The notes: a model not told the origin generated them from the sequence alone. A DNA stretch of 14,052 nt from Actinomycetes bacterium (GCA_023419175.1 JAEZYG010000026.1:1-14052), one strand, 5' to 3'; shown: positions 1 to 7,197, counted from the stretch's first letter. Made by a program: numbers and translations.

Positions 1-435
1 GGTCGTCACGAAAGCCCGAGCGTATCCGAAGAGATTATGCCCGCTGTCACAGAGCCGGTCATCGAGGCGTGTGCCGGATCTGATGTGAATTTAGCGGTGA
101 GCGGTCCAGATCCCATCAGCCCAGATGGACATGCCGATTTCAAAATCTCGATCGACCCAACGGGTAAGACCTGCCGTCTATCCAGAGAGAAATTCGATCT
201 TTTTATCACTTCGGGAAGCGATCATATCTGGACGACAAGCGATTGTAAGACCAGACTCGATATAGATGAGGAAGTCCAAATCGATGAGGGGCAACACTAC
301 GATCTGACAATCGGGTGGAATGTGAAGCGTTCCCAAGGATGTGATGAGATCTCCACTCGTCTCGGTGTCGGCACCTATGTCGTTCACGCTACCTATGACG
401 GACATGAAGCGACATTGGTGACCCGTCTAGCTTAG
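1..435 (+). CDS. C-terminal part of a probable exported protein of unknown function (5' end outside window)
   Basis: The frame is open from base 1 and ends at TAG 433-435, giving at least 144 residues. An internal ATG at 37 exists, but the reading frame continues upstream of it without a stop, so the true start lies outside the window. The visible part has four cysteines spaced through beta-strand-like sequence (EACAG, KTCRL, SDCKT, QGCDE) and short motifs such as SGSDHIWTTSDC and GTYVVHA. This pattern resembles the extracellular beta-sandwich C-termini of actinobacterial membrane-anchored or secreted hypothetical proteins. I infer a disulfide-stabilised extracytoplasmic domain. No enzyme motif is visible, and the signal or anchor region would be upstream. 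The gene is convergent with radA: its TAG shares two bases with radA's TAA (CTTAG). Confidence 0.72.
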   Translation, partial: GRHESPSVSEEIMPAVTEPVIEACAGSDVNLAVSGPDPISPDGHADFKISIDPTGKTCRLSREKFDLFITSGSDHIWTTSDCKTRLDIDEEVQIDEGQHYDLTIGWNVKRSQGCDEISTRLGVGTYVVHATYDGHEATLVTRLA

Positions 436-1832
436 TTATCGTCCGATTGTGAATGCGGACGGGCTAAACCTAGAGATTCGATCACCTCATTGATATGGGA
501 TGCCTCCACCACTTTCAAACCGTGTAATCGGGGGAGAGGCGTATGAGGATTGCGATTGCCGCTGGGTACGATAGCCAATTCAAAACCCAGACGCGCAGCT
601 TCAGCGATTCGTCTTTCGGCTCCTGGAACACGTCTGAGATCCCCAGCTAAACCGATCTCCCCCAAAGCGATGATGCGCTTATGGAAATTCACATTGGTAG
701 ATGCGGATACCACCGCTAAAGCGATCGCTAAATCTGCACAGGGATCTTCAATCCTTGCTCCCCCAACCGTCGAACAGTACACATCTTTGGTAGATAAGCG
801 CAGCCGTCCATGACGTTGAAGAACTGCCAAAATCATCGATAGTCGAGAAGAGGATACTCCATGAGTTACCCGTTTAGAAGGAACCTGATTCGGTGAGGGT
901 GTGATGAGGGATTGAACTTCGGCTACCAGCGGACGTGACCCTTCCATCGTCACGGTCACACAGGTGCCATTGGGAGGTTTTGTACATCCGCTGGTGAAAA
1001 TTCCAGACGGGTCGATCACCTCATGAATACCGCTTTCGCCCATCTCGAAACAGCCGACTTCATCAGCAGGTCCAAAACGGTTCTTGACAGCTCGTACCAT
1101 ACGGAAACCGGAATGGCGTTCCCCTTCGAAAGTCAAGACGACATCGACAAGGTGTTCGAGCAGACGTGGTCCTGCAATCGCTCCGTCCTTTGTGACGTGG
1201 CCGACGATGATGACAGCCATCTGTTCGCGCTTTGCCACACGCACTAAGGCTGCTGTCACTTCGCGTACCTGTGAAATGCCTCCAGGAGAGCCTTCGGCTT
1301 GATCGGTGCCGATAGTTTGAACGGAATCGACGATAAGAAGTGAGGGCTGAATCTGTTCGATATGTCCTAGAACGGTTCCCAGATCCGTCTCGGAAGCCAG
1401 ATAGAGTTCGTCGGCGATAGCTGACGTGCGTTCAGCTCGTAAACGCACTTGAGCGGCCGATTCCTCCCCGCTGATATAGAGAGTCCGTTGATCGTTGCGA
1501 GCCCATCTAGCGGCTACCTCTAGAAGAAGGGTGGATTTACCCACTCCAGGTTCTCCTGCCAGAAGGATCACCGCTCCAGGGACAATCCCTCCTCCCAAGA
1601 CTCGATCCAATTCTGTGATCGTGGTCAAGGTGCGGTTGGCGCTGCTTAAATCCACCTCAGAGATGGGTAGCGCTTGATGGGTGGGGGTGTTGACCTCAAT
1701 CGATGCAAGTTTCGCTGCACCGATCTCGGTGACCGATCCCCACGTCTGGCATTCCATGCAGCGCCCCACCCACTGAGAGCAAGTCCATCCACATTCCGTG
1801 CAGCGGTATCGATTTTTGGGCTTCTTTGCCAC
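432..1832 (-). CDS. radA: DNA repair protein RadA (Sms), DnaB-like branch-migration ATPase
   Basis: RadA acts in the cytoplasm, promoting branch migration and strand extension of recombination intermediates alongside RecA. The 466-residue product has normal length and all family landmarks. An N-terminal four-cysteine zinc finger (C11, C14, C25, C28) is followed by a Walker A GEPGVGKST at 93-101, Walker B LLIVDS at 165-170, and the RadA-specific KNRFG at 250-254. A C-terminal Lon-protease-like domain covers about 290-450 and includes the GEIGLAGDLRRV segment. The start is GTG, immediately after the TAA of the upstream VOC gene. A GGTGAG Shine-Dalgarno sequence lies inside the end of that gene, so translation is probably coupled. 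The zinc finger begins at residue 11, which fits this start. The identification is essentially certain. Confidence 0.97.
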   Translation of the reverse strand: MAKKPKNRYRCTECGWTCSQWVGRCMECQTWGSVTEIGAAKLASIEVNTPTHQALPISEVDLSSANRTLTTITELDRVLGGGIVPGAVILLAGEPGVGKSTLLLEVAARWARNDQRTLYISGEESAAQVRLRAERTSAIADELYLASETDLGTVLGHIEQIQPSLLIVDSVQTIGTDQAEGSPGGISQVREVTAALVRVAKREQMAVIIVGHVTKDGAIAGPRLLEHLVDVVLTFEGERHSGFRMVRAVKNRFGPADEVGCFEMGESGIHEVIDPSGIFTSGCTKPPNGTCVTVTMEGSRPLVAEVQSLITPSPNQVPSKRVTHGVSSSRLSMILAVLQRHGRLRLSTKDVYCSTVGGARIEDPCADLAIALAVVSASTNVNFHKRIIALGEIGLAGDLRRVPGAERRIAEAARLGFELAIVPSGNRNPHTPLPRLHGLKVVEASHINEVIESLGLARPHSQSDDN

Positions 1833-2471
1833 TTAGATTCTCACCTGTCCTTTGCCGGGAACCTCGAAGGTCGCGGCGAGGATGCCAGGAGCCCCGTGAG
1901 GAGATTGGAAGGCCAGTTCGACTCCATCCAATATGTCGTAGACGTCTACTCCGATCCACTCGGCGACGCGTTGGGCGGAACCAGCAAATTCAATGGTGGA
2001 CAACCTGACATCTCCACGCAATGCGGAGGGGAGCAGTTCGGAATCCGACGTCCACTTCAAGAAATAGGGGAGTTGATGATCGCTGAGGAGACCTTGGACG
2101 CCGATCTGACGCCACTCGACGCAGCGTCCATCTGGGAATTGGCGTGACCCTACGATAGATGAGCGATTGAGGCGAGCTTCCACGCTAGAAATATCGTCCA
2201 CAGAAATTGCCCAGCCGAGCCATCCTCCACCGCGGGATTGACATTCCCTTACAGCCTGTCCGTAGACGGCTTTCTCAGCGGAGGGGTGATCGAGAACGTC
2301 AACGATTTCGATATAGCGGCTATCGGCGAGAGGGACGATGAAATTGCGTGTGCCAAAGCGAGGGTGAAAACCACCGTTCTTGGCTTTGCATCCCAAGGCA
2401 TTCTCAAAGGAAGCGACGGTGCTTTCCAAACCTTCAGAGGTAGCGACGAATGTGAGATGATCAACGTGCAT
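1833..2471 (-). CDS. VOC superfamily (glyoxalase-like domain) protein
   Basis: This 212-residue protein begins MHVDHLTFVA, the first strand of a vicinal-oxygen-chelate fold. It continues with SRYIEIVDVL, WLGWAISVDD and LSTIEFAG, which fits a two-module glyoxalase-like domain of the Glyoxalase_3 type. His5 and Glu in RYIEIV are candidate metal ligands, but I cannot assign a substrate. VOC proteins range from lyases and dioxygenases to metal-free binding proteins, so no enzyme name is justified. The gene lies directly upstream of radA with no intergenic base (TAA then GTG), suggesting one transcript. GGAG sits only 2 nt before the ATG, too close for a standard Shine-Dalgarno sequence. The start is chosen because HVDHLTF is the usual VOC N-terminus. 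Confidence 0.82.
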   Translation of the reverse strand: MHVDHLTFVATSEGLESTVASFENALGCKAKNGGFHPRFGTRNFIVPLADSRYIEIVDVLDHPSAEKAVYGQAVRECQSRGGGWLGWAISVDDISSVEARLNRSSIVGSRQFPDGRCVEWRQIGVQGLLSDHQLPYFLKWTSDSELLPSALRGDVRLSTIEFAGSAQRVAEWIGVDVYDILDGVELAFQSPHGAPGILAATFEVPGKGQVRI

Positions 2472-2582
2472 ATCTCCATTGTGTCAATCGGATTCTATGA
2501 AGGCGAATCTGTCAGACCTCTGAGATGATCGCATCTGTCCAGGTTCTATCCTTAAGAAAGGGAATATCTACAAGGAGGGGGT
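2472..2582. promoter_or_regulatory. Divergent promoter region between the VOC-radA pair and the proline dehydrogenase gene
   Basis: This 111-bp gap separates divergent genes, so it must hold promoters for both directions. On the minus strand TAGAAT (plus-strand 2492-2497) fits the actinobacterial TANNNT -10 pattern and would give a leader of about 14 nt for the VOC gene. On the plus strand TATCCT (2547-2552) could be a -10 for the proline dehydrogenase gene, leaving a leader of about 23 nt. That leader contains a strong Shine-Dalgarno sequence AAGGAGG (2572-2578), 4 nt from the ATG. No convincing -35 boxes or operators are visible, so the promoter positions are tentative. Confidence 0.4.
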
Positions 2583-3506
2583 ATGCGCACCTTTATCACC
2601 CGTCTTGCCTCATCCGATCGGGTTAGACGAAGCGTTGCATCTTCACAGCCTGCTCGCGAATTGATCGAACGCTATGTTCCTGCTCAAACGATTGAACAAG
2701 TCATCGCTCCTCTCGACGATCTGCGCTCAAAAGGGCTTGATATCAGCTTGGAATATCAGGGAATCGAGCCATATGATCCCCATAGCGCTCAGGTGAATTT
2801 CAATGAATACCTTCGCCTTATCTCCTATTTGAAGAATGCTGATCGGGCGAAAAAAGTAGAGATCTGTATTCGTCCTTCTTTCATCGGAGCTGAAGCCGAT
2901 ATTCCCCTTAGTATCCTCATCGATAGAACCTTGGAAATTGTTGACTTCGCTCAACATTCCGGGTGTGAAACGATTATCGATATGGGGCCGTCCCATCTTT
3001 TAGAGACGACATTGACGATATGGACATATCTGGTCAAGGCCTATCCGCGGTGCGCTATCACCATCCAATCCATTATGAAACGCAGCGTGGACGATTGTCT
3101 CCACGTGGCTGATAATGGTGCGCGCCGCGTTCGTGTCGTCAAAGGGGTATATCGAGAGCCGCGTTCAATCGCCTGGACGAAACCTCACGATATCGACTTG
3201 TCCTATGTCTCATGTGCCCGTCTGCTCGCTGAAAGGGGTGTGGAGGTTCTTTACGCTACACATGACCCTCGTCTGGTGGCGATTGCTGAAGCGATGATAC
3301 GCAGCGGGCGAAGCCATCCGAATAGCGAATTCCAGATGATGTATGGAATACGTCCTTTGGAACAAAGGCGTCTGTGCGATATCGGTTTTAACTCGCGGGT
3401 TTATATCCCCTTCGGGCCGGGATGGTATAGCTACTATCTGCGTCGCATGGTGGAAAGGCCATCCAACGTGGCTCTTTTCGCTCGATCTTTGATCGGAAAG
3501 AAATGA
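2583..3506 (+). CDS. Proline dehydrogenase-like protein (PRODH family, FAD-dependent barrel)
   Basis: Family members oxidise L-proline to pyrroline-5-carboxylate using FAD, with electrons passed to quinone. The 307-residue length fits monofunctional bacterial PRODH. Recognisable family segments are VKGVYREP (186-193), THDPR (226-230), MMYGIR (252-257) and RVYIPFGPGWYSYYLRR (272-288). The last includes the Arg-Arg pair (287-288) and E291 that bind the substrate carboxylate. Asp133, Gln162 and Tyr190 match active-site or FAD-contact positions. Two positions differ from the family. The lysine in the usual KLSALG strand appears as Arg97 (IRPSFIG), and QAY is QSI at 162-164. No P5C dehydrogenase gene is adjacent. 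The start has a strong AAGGAGG Shine-Dalgarno sequence 4 nt upstream. Family membership is secure; activity on proline is likely but less certain because of the substitutions. Confidence 0.86.
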   Translation: MRTFITRLASSDRVRRSVASSQPARELIERYVPAQTIEQVIAPLDDLRSKGLDISLEYQGIEPYDPHSAQVNFNEYLRLISYLKNADRAKKVEICIRPSFIGAEADIPLSILIDRTLEIVDFAQHSGCETIIDMGPSHLLETTLTIWTYLVKAYPRCAITIQSIMKRSVDDCLHVADNGARRVRVVKGVYREPRSIAWTKPHDIDLSYVSCARLLAERGVEVLYATHDPRLVAIAEAMIRSGRSHPNSEFQMMYGIRPLEQRRLCDIGFNSRVYIPFGPGWYSYYLRRMVERPSNVALFARSLIGKK

Positions 3507-3546
3507 TCGTTGGGTGAGATCGACCTACTATAGCTTTCTGGGCGGC

Positions 3547-3559
3547 TAGGGTTGAACCT
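3547..3559 (+). promoter_or_regulatory. Candidate leaderless promoter of asd (TAGGGT -10 box)
   Basis: TAGGGT at 3547-3552 lies 7 nt before the asd ATG at 3560. A -10 box at this distance would start transcription at or next to the A of the ATG. The only Shine-Dalgarno-like bases (AGGG) are part of the box itself. No clear -35 is visible. It matches the TAGGCT boxes before three other genes in the window. Confidence 0.5.
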
Positions 3560-4591
3560 ATGCATGTAGGTGTTTTCGGAGCTACAGGACAGGTTGGTGG
3601 AGTGATGCGCGCCCTTTTAGAGGAGCGCAATTTCCCCGTTACGACAATGCGCTATTTTGCCTCGTCTCGTTCGGCAGGTCGAAAGCTGAAATGGAAGACT
3701 GAGGCCATCGAGGTCGAAGATATGGCTACCGCTGATTTTTCCGGACTCGATATCGCGATCTTCTCTGCTGGTAAAGAGGCATCCGCTCTCTATGCTCCCA
3801 AGGTGGCGGCAGCGGGAGGGATCGTGATCGACAATTCTTCGTGTTGGCGCAAAGATCCTAAGGTTCCTCTCGTCGTCAGCGAAGTCAATCCTGACGATGC
3901 TTTTACGACGCCTAAAGGGATCATTGCCAATCCCAATTGCACGACGATGGCGGCGATGCCAGTCCTCAAACCTCTGCACGATGAGGCAGGATTGAAGCGC
4001 CTTGTCGTTGCCACATATCAGGCGACGTCTGGTTCTGGCCTAGCAGGTGTCGAAGCCTTGAGATCTCAAAGCGTTGAGGCATGTCAAGGCGATCTTTCTC
4101 GACTGGTCTATGACGGTTCTGCTCTAGGTTGCGATGATTATGGGCCATATGTGGCTCCCATCGCTTTCAATGCTGTTCCGCTGGCGGGCTCTATCGTCGA
4201 TGATGGCTTTGAAGAAACCGATGAAGAACATAAGTTGCGTGATGAATCCCGTCGTATTTTGCATATTGATGATTTGGCGGTAGCGGGGACATGTGTGCGC
4301 ATTCCTGTATTTAGCGGACATTCTTTGGTTGTCCACGCTCAATTTGAACGCGAGATTACCCCTCAACGGGCTCGTGAATTGTTGGCGAGAGCTGAGGGTG
4401 TATGTCTCGATAATCTGCCTACCCCGCGTCGGAGTGCTGGACGAGATGAATCCTTTGTTGGACGTATCCGTCAGGATCGCTCCTATGCGGATAAGACGGG
4501 ATTGATCTTCTTTATCGCCTGTGACAACCTGCGTAAAGGTGCTGCATTGAACGCTATACAGATCGCTGAGGTCATCGCTTCTCGATGCTGA
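3560..4591 (+). CDS. asd: Aspartate-semialdehyde dehydrogenase
   Basis: This enzyme reduces beta-aspartyl phosphate with NADPH to aspartate semialdehyde, the branch point to lysine/diaminopimelate, threonine and methionine. The 343-residue product has the usual length. The NADP-binding loop GATGQVG is at 7-13. The catalytic cysteine is C127 in NPNCTT, Q154 sits in the YQATSGSG segment, and substrate-binding R247 and general-base H254 lie in CVRIPVFSGHS. The C-terminal GAALNAIQIAE helix is typical. The ATG at 3560 places the nucleotide loop right at the N-terminus, as expected. The gene follows the proline dehydrogenase gene by 53 nt and is preceded by a TAGGGT box, so it probably has its own promoter. 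No aspartate kinase gene (the common neighbour) is present in this window. Confidence 0.97.
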   Translation: MHVGVFGATGQVGGVMRALLEERNFPVTTMRYFASSRSAGRKLKWKTEAIEVEDMATADFSGLDIAIFSAGKEASALYAPKVAAAGGIVIDNSSCWRKDPKVPLVVSEVNPDDAFTTPKGIIANPNCTTMAAMPVLKPLHDEAGLKRLVVATYQATSGSGLAGVEALRSQSVEACQGDLSRLVYDGSALGCDDYGPYVAPIAFNAVPLAGSIVDDGFEETDEEHKLRDESRRILHIDDLAVAGTCVRIPVFSGHSLVVHAQFEREITPQRARELLARAEGVCLDNLPTPRRSAGRDESFVGRIRQDRSYADKTGLIFFIACDNLRKGAALNAIQIAEVIASRC

Positions 4592-4608
4592 TCTGAACGT
4601 TGGGGACG

Positions 4609-4643
4609 AAAAATTTTTTCTCCAGCCTTCCCATCGCTACAAT
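4609..4643 (+). promoter_or_regulatory. Candidate promoter of the bS22 gene (A/T tract plus TACAAT -10)
   Basis: TACAAT at 4638-4643 is a near-consensus -10 hexamer. A run of five A and six T at 4609-4619 lies at roughly -40 to -30 relative to the implied start near 4650, where a -35 or UP-like element would sit. There is no good TTGACA. The implied leader is about 55 nt and ends in a good Shine-Dalgarno sequence. The A/T tract could instead belong to termination of asd, but no hairpin precedes it. Confidence 0.5.
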
Positions 4644-4704
4644 AAGGCGAGTTGCTTCCTCGAGACGGGGAAACGAATACAGAGAAATTTTTGAAAGGTA
4701 CACT

Positions 4705-4806
4705 GTGGGATCGGTCATCAAGAAGCGTCGCAAGCGTATGGCGAAGAAGAAGCACCGCAAGCTGCTGAAGAAGACGCGTATTCAACGTCGTCGTGCCGGT
4801 CGCTGA
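4705..4806 (+). CDS. 30S ribosomal protein bS22 (AURKAIP1/COX24-domain small basic protein)
   Basis: This is a 33-residue, extremely basic protein beginning MGSVIKKRRKRMAKKKHRK. It matches the tiny ribosomal protein bS22 seen in mycobacterial 30S subunits and conserved across Actinomycetota; its domain is related to mitochondrial AURKAIP1/COX24. It is thought to bind rRNA in the decoding region. The frame stays open to an ATG at 4600, but the family begins at MGSVIKK, so GTG 4705 is the start. GAAAGG (4693-4698) lies 6 nt upstream and supports this. The gene has its own likely promoter and is followed by a strong hairpin, suggesting a separate, highly expressed unit. At this size it is easily missed or overextended by gene callers. 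The identification is by sequence pattern from memory and is strong. Confidence 0.93.
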   Translation: MGSVIKKRRKRMAKKKHRKLLKKTRIQRRRAGR

Positions 4807-4825
4807 TCGCAGGTAGCTATCGCAT

Positions 4826-4853
4826 ATGGGAGATTCCTCATGGGGTCTCCCAT
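4826..4853 (+). terminator. Hairpin downstream of bS22, probable terminator or attenuator
   Basis: A perfect 8-bp inverted repeat (ATGGGAGA at 4826-4833, TCTCCCAT at 4846-4853) extends inward through two T-G wobbles and two C-G pairs. The result is a 12-bp stem with a TCAT loop. It starts 20 nt after the bS22 stop and ends 37 nt before the hemD start. There is no T-tract after it, which is common in Actinomycetota. Termination after bS22 or partial read-through into hemD are both possible. Confidence 0.7.
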
Positions 4854-4890
4854 CTGGTGCCTGTAGATCAGCGTCACAAGGTGGATATCT

Positions 4891-6462
4891 GTGATAGCTG
4901 CATTGGGGGAGGTTCGCAGCACCCTAGAGGTCGGTAGTTCGACTCGGACGAGACTTAGTCTTATCGCTATCGGGACGCATGATCCGCTTTCTCTCACCGT
5001 TGCTGCCTATAAGACTCTGCTGAGTGCAGATCACATCCTTATCGATCCGTGCCTGAAACTCGATGAGGAATTTTTCACTGCTCTTGACATAGGCGATCTT
5101 CCGCGCTCTCCTATCGGAACGGCAAGTGATTTTTCCGATATGGAGGAATTGGTTACCTCGGTAGCCCATACTGTCTGTTTGATCTTTTCGGATCCCAATT
5201 GTCAGCCTCTCTTCACTCAAATCGCTGATCATTTCGCTAAGCGATGCCATGTTCACATGCTTATCGGCTCGGATCCGCATCTGATGGCGATTTCTACGAG
5301 TGGTTATCGCATCGATCGTCCTGTTCATATCAATGCGGGATGCGACGATCAAAGCCCTACATGTATTCACTACACCACAGCCTCTCAGCTCGATAAGATC
5401 TCCCATCTTCTTGGCAAGAAGGGCTATAAACGACGCGATAAGGTGCGTCTTGTCTTCGACTACGCCACCATTCAACAGCGCAGTATCGTCACGACTATCT
5501 CGCGTATGGATAAGTCAGTTCCTGTGGGAGCTGAATCCTCACCGGTCATGGTCGTTTTCGGAGATAATGTCGAACAGATCACCGGCTATGACTGGTATGA
5601 ATCTCAACCTCTCCTCGGTTGGCAGATCTTGATTCCTCAGACGAAGGGCGAGCGTACTGCCATCGATTCCTTACTCGATCTTCAAGGTGCGCAGACGATT
5701 CCCTTGCCGACCTTGGCCATTGAAGATCCGCGCACCACACAGCCGTTAGAAAAGGCTATTCAAGGGCTTGTAGATGGACGCTACCAGTGGATCATCTTCA
5801 ACTCGGCTAACTGTGTCCACGCTGTGACGACACGCCTTGCTTCTTTCGGTTTGGATGCTCGCGCTTTTTCCGGTGTGCGCGTTGCGGCGGTTGGAATCGA
5901 GACGATTGAAGCTTTGAAAGCATGGGGGATTCAGCCTGACCTCATCCCCTGGGGTGAGCAGAGAAGTGAATCTCTTGCCAATGAATTTCCCGCCTATGAT
6001 GATCTGCTTGATCCGATCAACCGTGTCTTTTTAACGAGAGCTGAGGTGGCAGTCGATTCCCTCGCTGAAGCCTTATGCGATCTGGGCTGGGAAGTCGATG
6101 CGGTGATGACTCATCGCACGGTAAGGGCTGCACCTCCCGATAGTTTCGTGCGCGAATCGATTAAAGCGGGTGCCTATGATGCTGTCATTTTCACCTCGGT
6201 GACGTCGGTGCGCAATATGATCGGGATCGCTGGAAAACCCCATCCAGCAATGGTGATCGCAGCTATCGGTCCAGCAACGGCGCAAGCGTGCCGAGAATAC
6301 GGTCTAGAGGTTCATGTGACCAGTGGCGAACCCGATGCTGTGAGCTTGATCGCTGCTCTCGCTGACTTTGCCTCTAGACGGCGCTGCGAGATGATCGAGG
6401 CTGGGCAGATCCCCAAGCGTCCTTCACAGCGCAGAGCCAGACGTCGTAAGAACTCCTCATAG
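4891..6462 (+). CDS. hemD: Uroporphyrinogen-III synthase fused to a degenerate uroporphyrinogen methyltransferase-like domain
   Basis: The C-terminal half (about 243-493) is a HemD domain, which cyclises hydroxymethylbilane to uroporphyrinogen III, the precursor of heme, siroheme and cobalamin. Supporting motifs are the GWQILIPQTK start, FNSANCVHAV, FSGVRVAAVG, INRVFLTRAE, HRTVRAAPP, FTSVTSVRN and IGPATAQACREYG. These closely follow the actinobacterial CobA-HemD fusion family. The N-terminal part (22-235) aligns with the tetrapyrrole methylase fold but has lost its catalytic motifs. The SAM loop GPGDPxLLT is GTHDPLSLT (28-36), and the GGDPxxFGR motif is FSDPNCQPLF (99-108). It is therefore probably not a methyltransferase. 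A basic tail (508-520) ends the 523-residue protein. GTG 4891 has AAGGTGG 6 nt upstream, supporting this start. Confidence 0.9.
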   Translation: MIAALGEVRSTLEVGSSTRTRLSLIAIGTHDPLSLTVAAYKTLLSADHILIDPCLKLDEEFFTALDIGDLPRSPIGTASDFSDMEELVTSVAHTVCLIFSDPNCQPLFTQIADHFAKRCHVHMLIGSDPHLMAISTSGYRIDRPVHINAGCDDQSPTCIHYTTASQLDKISHLLGKKGYKRRDKVRLVFDYATIQQRSIVTTISRMDKSVPVGAESSPVMVVFGDNVEQITGYDWYESQPLLGWQILIPQTKGERTAIDSLLDLQGAQTIPLPTLAIEDPRTTQPLEKAIQGLVDGRYQWIIFNSANCVHAVTTRLASFGLDARAFSGVRVAAVGIETIEALKAWGIQPDLIPWGEQRSESLANEFPAYDDLLDPINRVFLTRAEVAVDSLAEALCDLGWEVDAVMTHRTVRAAPPDSFVRESIKAGAYDAVIFTSVTSVRNMIGIAGKPHPAMVIAAIGPATAQACREYGLEVHVTSGEPDAVSLIAALADFASRRRCEMIEAGQIPKRPSQRRARRRKNSS

Positions 6463-6495
6463 CAGGGCGATAGCGACTCGATGAGTTCATTTCTG

Positions 6496-6520
6496 TACAA
6501 TCTATCGCTAGGCTCTTTAC
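6496..6520 (+). promoter_or_regulatory. Candidate leaderless promoter of the histidine phosphatase-mtr pair (TAGGCT box)
   Basis: TAGGCT at 6509-6514 is followed by exactly 6 nt and the GTG start at 6521, which would make the mRNA leaderless. No Shine-Dalgarno sequence is available at a suitable distance. A second candidate -10, TACAAT at 6496-6501, would give a leader of about 13 nt instead. No clear -35 was found for either. The region lies in the 58-nt gap after hemD. Confidence 0.5.
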
Positions 6521-7186
6521 GTGCCAATAGAAGAACGTATCACCCAGATCCATCTCGTCAGACACGGCGAGGTATATAACCCCGACGGTGTCCTCTATGG
6601 AAGGGCGAGCGGATATCATCTGTCTGACAAAGGACAGGCGATGGCTAGGCGTCTCGGATATTGGTTCTCCCGTTACGATCTGGCTGCTTTATCCACCTCT
6701 CCCTTGGAGAGAGCTCAAGAGACGATGGCTCCTATCGCCGCAGCCCACAGCAATGTGGATGTGCATATCGATGATCGCTTGATCGAAGCGGATAATGCTT
6801 TTGAAGGTCAAATCTTTGGACGCTGTAATAAAGCCCTTCTCAACCCTAAAAATTGGTATCTGTTACGCAATCCCTTACGTCCATCGTGGGGAGAGCCCTA
6901 TCGCTTGATCGCTCAGCGTATGAAGACCGCCATCGTGCAGATGGCAATAGAATTGGAACCCGGCTCCCATGCGGTGATGGTTTCCCATCAGCTACCGATT
7001 TGGATAGCGCGTCTTTCAGCAGAGGGAAAGTCCTATATTCACGATCCTAGACGCAGACAATGCACCGTCGCCAGCGTCACCACATTCAGATTTGACGGCC
7101 CTCAATTTGCCGGTATCACCTATGCTGAACCAGCGAGAGATCTATTGGGCGCAGATGCGAATCGCGCCTTTTCATCGGGGCGGTGA
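6521..7186 (+). CDS. Histidine phosphatase family protein (phosphoglycerate mutase-like fold)
   Basis: This 221-residue cytoplasmic protein has the full catalytic set. RHGE at 14-17 contains the phospho-accepting H15, R64 lies in SPLERAQET, E90 in LIEAD is the probable acid, and the second histidine is H156 in SHQLP. Distinctive segments such as RNPLRPSWGEPY and HDPRRRQCTVASVT match, from memory, the M. tuberculosis Rv0525 group. That gene also lies near heme-biosynthesis genes. The substrate is unknown; family members include sugar-phosphate, nucleotide and protein phosphatases. The start is GTG with no Shine-Dalgarno sequence but a TAGGCT box 6 nt before it. The stop (7184-7186) is 11 nt from the mtr ATG, indicating one operon. 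Confidence 0.88.
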   Translation: MPIEERITQIHLVRHGEVYNPDGVLYGRASGYHLSDKGQAMARRLGYWFSRYDLAALSTSPLERAQETMAPIAAAHSNVDVHIDDRLIEADNAFEGQIFGRCNKALLNPKNWYLLRNPLRPSWGEPYRLIAQRMKTAIVQMAIELEPGSHAVMVSHQLPIWIARLSAEGKSYIHDPRRRQCTVASVTTFRFDGPQFAGITYAEPARDLLGADANRAFSSGR

Positions 7187-7197
7187 AGGAGAAGAGT

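Noticed and set aside
1674..2147. 157-codon open frame on the plus strand across the radA/VOC junction
   Set aside because: It is antisense to two well-supported genes, has low-complexity composition and no recognisable domain.
4609..4619. A5T6 tract as an intrinsic terminator of asd
   Set aside because: No stable hairpin precedes the T run. Its position fits the upstream part of the bS22 promoter better.
4600..4704. Longer N-terminus for bS22 starting at ATG 4600
   Set aside because: The extra 35 residues do not resemble the family. The conserved protein starts at MGSVIKK, GTG 4705 has a good Shine-Dalgarno sequence, and the upstream part covers a promoter-like TACAAT.
4924..5475. 183-codon open frame on the minus strand
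   Set aside because: It lies wholly antisense to the hemD fusion, shows no family motifs and has no promoter or ribosome binding site logic. It is an antisense shadow.
7183..7197. GTG start for mtr overlapping the phosphatase stop
   Set aside because: ATG 7198 has AAGGAG at 6 nt and gives the normal reductase N-terminus; the GTG lies upstream of that site.
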